This document shows, one piece after another, positions 6,353 through 10,368 of a stretch of 10,368 bases of DNA (position 1 is its first letter; each line of letters starts with the position of its first letter). The position numbers and the translations under genes were made by a program. The DNA lies in the NCBI GenBank assembly GCA_910579325.1, contig CAJTTU010000115.1, positions 1 through 10,368 on the forward strand. Direction: 5' to 3'. A model generated the notes under the pieces. That model saw only the letters and a list, made by a program, of their open reading frames with translations. It ran no database searches and was not told the origin of the DNA. Source of the stretch: an uncultured Lachnospiraceae bacterium. Its GTDB lineage: Bacteria; Bacillota; Clostridia; Lachnospirales; Lachnospiraceae.

Positions 6353-6379
6353 AAATACCCGGCAGTAAATAACCCGGCA
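6353..6379 (+). repeat. Short imperfect direct repeat (AAAT.CCCGGCA twice)
   Basis: AAATACCCGGCA at 6353-6364 is followed by AAATAACCCGGCA at 6367-6379. It lies in the gene-free 250-base stretch between the His-rich gene and the sigma factor gene, just before the long hairpin. Function unknown; it may be a protein-binding pair or a chance duplication. Confidence 0.4.
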
Positions 6380-6391
6380 CAAATGGCAACA

Positions 6392-6457
6392 CCCTGAATA
6401 GCAATGAAAGAATCCCTGAATGCATCCAGCAGCTTTCGGGGATTCTTTCATTCAGGG
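6392..6457 (+). terminator. Long hairpin, probable terminator or attenuator after the His-rich gene
   Basis: AATGAAAGAATCCC (6403-6416) and GGGATTCTTTCATT (6439-6452) form a perfect 14-bp stem with a 22-base loop. CCCTG (6392-6396) and CAGGG (6453-6457) can extend the stem past a 6-base bulge. A second copy of CCCTGAAT (6414-6421) can instead pair with ATTCAGGG (6450-6457), giving a mutually exclusive fold. Only a loose T-rich stretch follows (CTTTATCCTTTT), so termination is likely but not certain. Confidence 0.55.
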
Positions 6458-6493
6458 AAACTTTATCCTTTTATGAAAAAATTTATTTTCCCC

Positions 6494-6520
6494 TGTAACG
6501 AAATCCCTTTTTTCCGGATA
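6494..6520 (+). promoter_or_regulatory. ECF-type (autoregulatory) promoter of the sigma/anti-sigma operon
   Basis: TGTAAC (6494-6499) with the AAC core typical of ECF -35 elements is followed after 15 bases by CGGATA (6515-6520), which leads into a TATAAGT stretch. ECF sigma factors commonly transcribe their own operon from such TGTAAC/CGTATA promoters. No sigma-A promoter of similar quality is seen here. Self-recognition is inferred. Confidence 0.55.
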
Positions 6521-6552
6521 TATAAGTAACCAGCCCAAAGGAGGTGACTGCC

Positions 6553-7038
6553 CTGAATGACATCGAAAAAGCCTATACGCGGCACGCCCGGGACGTGTAC
6601 CGGTTTCTCTTAAGCCTTTCCCACGACGAGGATCTGGCGGAGGAGCTGACCCAGGAAACCTTTTTCCGCGCCATGAAGACCATCGACAATTATGACGGAA
6701 GCTGCAAGCTGTCGGTATGGCTCTGCCAGATTGCCAGGCATCTCTGGTATCAATGGCTGGAAAAGCACGCCCGGCAAAAATCGGTTGCCCTCACGGATGA
6801 TATCCCCAGCGAAGAATCGCCGGAGAAAGCCGTCCTTTTGCGCATGGAAAAGGCTGCCCTTTACCGGGCGATCCACGCCCTGCCGGAGCCGATGCGGGAG
6901 GTGGTCCATATGCGGCTGACCGGTGAATTTTCCTTCGCCGAAATCGGCGACATCCTGGGCAAAACCGAAAACTGGACCAGAGTAACCTTCTATCGGGCCA
7001 AAAAGAAAATGATCGAGGAAATGGAGGTACCCCAATGA
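6553..7038 (+). CDS. ECF-family RNA polymerase sigma factor (CTG start)
   Basis: The frame is open from GTG 6544, but that codon lies inside the ribosome site AAAGGAGGTG (6537-6546). The in-frame CTG at 6553, six bases beyond, has correct spacing and is the likely start, giving 161 residues; no in-frame ATG is near. Region 2 (about 12-68) includes RFLLSLSHDEDLAEELTQETFFRAM and SVWLCQIARHLWYQWL, the core-binding and -10-recognising helices. Region 4 (about 107-155) includes ALPEPMREVVHMRL, SFAEIGDILGKTENWTRVTFYRAKKKM, the helix-turn-helix reading the -35. Nothing resembling region 3 or a C-terminal extension is present. It directs RNA polymerase to stress- or envelope-type promoters. Its stop overlaps the start of the anti-sigma gene by four bases (ATGA), so the two are translationally coupled. 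Confidence 0.9.
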   Translation: MNDIEKAYTRHARDVYRFLLSLSHDEDLAEELTQETFFRAMKTIDNYDGSCKLSVWLCQIARHLWYQWLEKHARQKSVALTDDIPSEESPEKAVLLRMEKAALYRAIHALPEPMREVVHMRLTGEFSFAEIGDILGKTENWTRVTFYRAKKKMIEEMEVPQ

Positions 7039-7823
7039 AATGCTATATCGTAAAAGACCTGCTGCCCAATTACATCGATGGCCTGACCGGCAGGGATGCG
7101 GCGACGGATGTGAAAAAGCATCTGGAAGACTGTGAAGACTGCCGCACTGTCTACGAACAGATGTCGGCGGCAATCCCGCCGGAAACACCGCCGGAAAAAA
7201 ACATTGATTTTCTCAAAAAGCTGCGGACAGCAACAAGGCGGAAATATGCCAAAACAGCTTTTTCAGCCTGTATCCTGCTGACCCTTATTCTGGCAGGCTT
7301 CACCGTTTTCGCGATAAACTATGACATCCCGATTCCCTATGACCCTGACCATATGTCCACAGAAATTTACCAGGCCGCTCTCATTACCAATCACAATGGG
7401 TTCTTTCACTGGACTGACTTCGATCAGCTGAATTTTGAGGATAAAAAAAAGGTATTGGCCGGAACCAATGAAACCATCGACATGATACGCCTTACCTGCC
7501 GCGGCATAGACCGCACCTGCCGGATTCCTTCCGAAGGGAGAGTCATTTACCGGAATGACGAAAAGATCCGGGTCATCTATTATTGCTCCACAAAAACCCT
7601 GTGGGATATCCTGTTTTTTAAAGACAACGGACATCCGGGCAATGGCTGGACAAGCGGCGGAGATATTTATGGCGGTTCGGATTATCAGGAAACATGCGAG
7701 CCGGAGACGCGGGAGATTTATTATCTGCCCATGAGAAATATGGACAGACTGAGCGGTCTGTCGGATGAGGAATTTGACGCGCTGCGAAGAAAGGCCACGC
7801 TGGTCTGGAGCGGGGTCATCTGA
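7035..7823 (+). CDS. Zinc-finger anti-sigma factor, membrane-anchored (first copy)
   Basis: A 262-residue protein starting at ATG 7035 in a four-base overlap with the sigma gene. The cytoplasmic N-terminus has the zinc-binding anti-sigma (ZAS, zf-HC2-like) pattern: C3 with H29-x3-C33-x2-C36 in KKHLEDCEDC. A basic stretch (TATRRKYAK) and one membrane segment at about 74-95 (FSACILLTLILAGFTVFAI) follow. The remaining ~165 residues should be outside the cell. They contain LTCRGI (C155) and IYYCSTKTLW (C184) and end in DEEFDALRRKATLVWSGVI. It should hold the neighbouring sigma factor at the membrane until the outer domain senses a signal. The outer domain is of no family I can name. Closely similar in plan and sequence to the next gene. 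Confidence 0.87.
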   Translation: MKCYIVKDLLPNYIDGLTGRDAATDVKKHLEDCEDCRTVYEQMSAAIPPETPPEKNIDFLKKLRTATRRKYAKTAFSACILLTLILAGFTVFAINYDIPIPYDPDHMSTEIYQAALITNHNGFFHWTDFDQLNFEDKKKVLAGTNETIDMIRLTCRGIDRTCRIPSEGRVIYRNDEKIRVIYYCSTKTLWDILFFKDNGHPGNGWTSGGDIYGGSDYQETCEPETREIYYLPMRNMDRLSGLSDEEFDALRRKATLVWSGVI

Positions 7824-7898
7824 AAAATTTTGAAAAACAGACCCTAAATACTCATAGCGATGGGAGAATACATTAACTATAACAGGAGGGATTTTGCC

Positions 7899-8693
7899 AT
7901 GAAATGTAGTATTGTAAAAGAGTTGCTTTCCAATTATGCCGACGGCCTGACCAGCGAAGAAACCGCCGGGGATATCCGAAGACATCTGGAGGATTGCGAG
8001 AACTGCCGCAAAAGCTATGAACAGCTGACGGCCACCGTTTCAAGAGATATACCGCCGGAAGAAAAAGATATCGACCCGCTGATAAAGCTAAAGAAAAAAA
8101 TACGACACAGAATCATCGCCGCCGCCGTATCCACCTGCGTAATACTGACCGGACTGATTATCTTCGCGATGATTTATGAATTTCCCCTTCCCTTTGATTC
8201 AAACCGTATGTTTGTGGAACCGGTTCAGGCGGTATTTGGCGTCGTCAATGAGGACGGAAGTATTTTTATGAGAACGCTGGATGATTTAACCTTCGAACAG
8301 ACCAAAGATTTTTTGAAGGGAAAATATGAACAAACTGAGATCGTCCAACTTGCCTGCCGGGGAATTAATAATGTAGGCTACGTTGCCCGGAGCAGGACGA
8401 TCAGCCGGAACGGAGAAGATGTGACCGTCGTCTATTTCTGCTACTATAAAACCATTTGGAGCAGTATCTTCCACGGCGACTTCTCAACATATCGGGAAAA
8501 CTTTATACATGTCGATAATAGTTCCTACGACCAAAATTTTGACCCGGCCACAGGATACCACCCGTCAAAAAGAGAAATTTATTATCTGCCTTCCAGGGAG
8601 CTGATCGACGCCGACAAAATTTATGAAATGTCAGATGAAGAGTTCGACGCCCTTAAGGAACAGGCCGGGCTGATCTGGAGCGGGGTGGTTTAA
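7899..8693 (+). CDS. Zinc-finger anti-sigma factor, membrane-anchored (second, paralogous copy)
   Basis: The start is ATG 7899, eight bases after AGGAGGG (7884-7890); an ATG at 7860 would add 13 residues but has no ribosome site. The 264-residue product mirrors its neighbour. C3, H29, C33 and C36 are at identical positions (MKCSIVKELL..., RRHLEDCENC), then a basic KKKIRHR, a membrane segment at about 72-93, and an outer domain. That domain holds LACRGI (C153) and VYFCYYKTIW (C181) and ends in DEEFDALKEQAGLIWSGVV. It lies 75 bases after the first copy with its own ribosome site, so it belongs to the same operon by position. It lacks the first copy's extra cysteines (162, 221), and its outer loop near 190-225 differs most. 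It may compete for the same sigma factor or answer a different signal. Confidence 0.85.
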   Translation: MKCSIVKELLSNYADGLTSEETAGDIRRHLEDCENCRKSYEQLTATVSRDIPPEEKDIDPLIKLKKKIRHRIIAAAVSTCVILTGLIIFAMIYEFPLPFDSNRMFVEPVQAVFGVVNEDGSIFMRTLDDLTFEQTKDFLKGKYEQTEIVQLACRGINNVGYVARSRTISRNGEDVTVVYFCYYKTIWSSIFHGDFSTYRENFIHVDNSSYDQNFDPATGYHPSKREIYYLPSRELIDADKIYEMSDEEFDALKEQAGLIWSGVV

Positions 8694-8701
8694 AACCACC
8701 C
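8683..8701. terminator. Small inverted repeat at the convergent gene ends, weak terminator candidate
   Basis: GGGTGGTTT and AAACCACCC flank a single base and include the TAA stop of the second anti-sigma gene. It could form a GC-rich stem of about six pairs. It sits between convergent genes, a usual place for a shared terminator, but no T run follows on either strand. Confidence 0.35.
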
Positions 8702-8716
8702 TCGCTATCCACCTCC

Positions 8717-10324
8717 CTACCGCCTTCCCGACGCAGGCTCGATATTCACCGGTTTCCCTTTGATCTTAATATTATGCATGGCGTTCAGTACATCGTTTAC
8801 ATAGGCGTAAGGCACCTCCACAAAGGAAAACTTATCGTACATATCGATACTTCCGACCACCTTGCCGGGAATATTGGCCTCTCCGGCGATGGCGCCTAAG
8901 ATGTCGCCGGGGCGGATGTTCTGGCGTTTTCCGATATTGATGAACAGACGAACCATCCCTTCCTCCGCGCCCGTATCCCGGTCACGGTCATAACGGCGTT
9001 TTCCGCGGCGGTCTTCCTGGATTTCCTCCATCTCGGCGCCCATGGATGCCTTTAAAAACGCTGCCGCCAGATCCATGGCCGTATAATCTTCTTTGTTAAT
9101 CCGCTCCTCGATCATATTCACATAGCTGCTCAGATTATTTTCCTGGATAATCTCCGTCATCCGGTCCAGCGTCTTCTCCACCTTGATCTGGGTGACGTCA
9201 TTCAGGGACGGAATGGGCTGGGCATAAATCTTCGTCTTGCAGTAGCGCATAATATCCTTTAATTTATACATCTCCCGGCCGATTACCAGGGAAAATGCCC
9301 GTCCGTCCTTCCCGGCCCGTCCGGTCCGGCCGATCCGGTGCACATAATATTCCTCATCCTGAGGGATGTCATAATTAAACACCGCTTCCACGTCATCCAC
9401 ATCGATGCCTCTGGCCGCCACATCGGTCGCCACCAGAATCTCCGTAGAGCCGCTGCGGAAGCCTGCCATCACCCGGTCTCTCAGGCTCTGCTTCATATCG
9501 CCGTGAAGCCCTTCCGCAAAATATCCCCGCCCCTGCAGGTTTGTCACCAGCTCGTCCACCTGCCGCTTCGTGTTACAGAATACCAGGGACAGATGGGGAG
9601 AATACATATCCAGGAGGCGGCAAAGTACCTCCACCTTATTTTTGCTTTTCACTTCATAATAATACTGCTCGATCTTCGGTACGGTCAGCTCCTTCTTGAC
9701 CACCTTCACCACTACCGGCGTATGCTGGTAAGTCTTCGCGATCTCCATAATCTCCCTGGGCATAGTGGCCGAAAACATAACGGTCTGCCGCTCCCCGGGC
9801 GTATCCTTTAAGATCGTCTCGATATCATCCCGGAACCCCATATTCAGCATCTCGTCCGCCTCGTCCAGCACCACCGTATGGATATGCTCCAGCTTGATCG
9901 TATGCCGCCTCATATGGTCCATCACACGGCCCGGCGTTCCCACGATAATCTGTACGCCCATTTTCAGGGAACGGATCTGCTTCGTGATATCCTGGCCGCC
10001 GTATACCGGCAGCACCTTGATTCCCGCCATAAACTTTGACAGCTTGCGGATCTCGTCCGACACCTGGATCGCCAGCTCTCTGGTGGGGCAGAGGATAATC
10101 GCCTGAAATTTTTTATTCTCCGGATTAATTTTCTCAAGCAGCGGAATACCGAAAGCCGCCGTCTTTCCCGTCCCGGTCTGGGCCTGTCCGATAATATCAA
10201 GCCCTTCCATCTGGGCGGGGATGGCCTTTGCCTGAATCGGGGATGCCTCCTCAAAGCCCATCTCGGTCACTGCCCGCAAAATCGGTTCACTGATTTCTAA
10301 TTGTTCAAAATTCACTGTTTCCAA
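8717..10324 (-). CDS. DEAD-box RNA helicase with C-terminal DbpA-type RNA-binding domain
   Basis: A 535-residue cytoplasmic ATP-dependent RNA helicase of the DeaD/CshA/DbpA group, which unwinds structured RNA in ribosome assembly, mRNA decay and cold adaptation. All core motifs are intact: Q motif (F6 to Q31), AQTGTGKT at 48-55, PTRELA at 80-85, TPGR at 130-133, DEAD at 154-157, SAT at 185-187, ARGID at 304-308 and HRIGRTGR at 329-336. A charged linker (RRGKRRYDRDRD) leads to a DbpA-like RNA-binding domain at about 457-530 (VRLFINIGKRQNIRPGDILGAIAG). The best start is a TTG at 10324. It matches the family N-terminus, but the nearest good ribosome site (AGAAAGGAAA, 10337-10346) lies unusually far upstream, so the exact start is less sure than the identity. 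It is convergent with the anti-sigma operon. Confidence 0.95.
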   Translation of the reverse strand: METVNFEQLEISEPILRAVTEMGFEEASPIQAKAIPAQMEGLDIIGQAQTGTGKTAAFGIPLLEKINPENKKFQAIILCPTRELAIQVSDEIRKLSKFMAGIKVLPVYGGQDITKQIRSLKMGVQIIVGTPGRVMDHMRRHTIKLEHIHTVVLDEADEMLNMGFRDDIETILKDTPGERQTVMFSATMPREIMEIAKTYQHTPVVVKVVKKELTVPKIEQYYYEVKSKNKVEVLCRLLDMYSPHLSLVFCNTKRQVDELVTNLQGRGYFAEGLHGDMKQSLRDRVMAGFRSGSTEILVATDVAARGIDVDDVEAVFNYDIPQDEEYYVHRIGRTGRAGKDGRAFSLVIGREMYKLKDIMRYCKTKIYAQPIPSLNDVTQIKVEKTLDRMTEIIQENNLSSYVNMIEERINKEDYTAMDLAAAFLKASMGAEMEEIQEDRRGKRRYDRDRDTGAEEGMVRLFINIGKRQNIRPGDILGAIAGEANIPGKVVGSIDMYDKFSFVEVPYAYVNDVLNAMHNIKIKGKPVNIEPASGRR

Positions 10325-10368
10325 TATTGATTTCCATTTCCTTTCTGTTATTAAAACATAGATATACC

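Overview
The window looks like chromosomal DNA of a gut-type Clostridia, most likely Lachnospiraceae. This is inferred from moderate GC content, strong AGGAGG-type ribosome sites, frequent GTG/TTG/CTG starts, and the flavour of the MATE, PurF-like and anti-sigma proteins. No rRNA, tRNA, CRISPR array, insertion sequence or phage gene was seen.

Left part (1-716) is a toxin-antitoxin remnant zone. It holds the 3' end of a RelE/ParE-type toxin gene, then a near-perfect sigma-A promoter with a tandem 11-bp repeat. That promoter drives an eroded hicA (40 codons) and an internally shortened hicB that keeps its DNA-binding domain. Next come a CYTH-domain (triphosphate-binding) protein and a MATE efflux pump on the + strand (812-2709).

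The middle (2715-5548) is on the - strand. A PurF-like amidophosphoribosyltransferase has lost the catalytic cysteine and other glutaminase residues but keeps the PRPP loop and the iron-sulfur ligands. It is preceded by an unannotated 24-residue CxxCxxC mini-ORF that stops exactly at the PurF-like ribosome site. Upstream of that lies an AAA-ATPase/PD-(D/E)XK nuclease gene broken by an internal deletion and frameshift.

The right part begins with a His/Cys-rich metal-binding protein (5771-6301) followed by a long hairpin. Then comes a regulatory cassette: an ECF sigma factor (probably starting at CTG), a zinc-finger anti-sigma factor overlapping it by 4 bases, and a second, paralogous anti-sigma factor. 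The window ends with a convergent DEAD-box RNA helicase carrying a DbpA-type RNA-binding domain.

The best candidates for something undescribed are the glutaminase-dead PurF-like protein with its CxxCxxC leader ORF, and the one-sigma/two-anti-sigma cassette. Three loci (hicA, hicB, AAA-ATPase) show internal deletions, so the toxin-antitoxin and AAA parts look like decaying accessory DNA rather than a working defence system.
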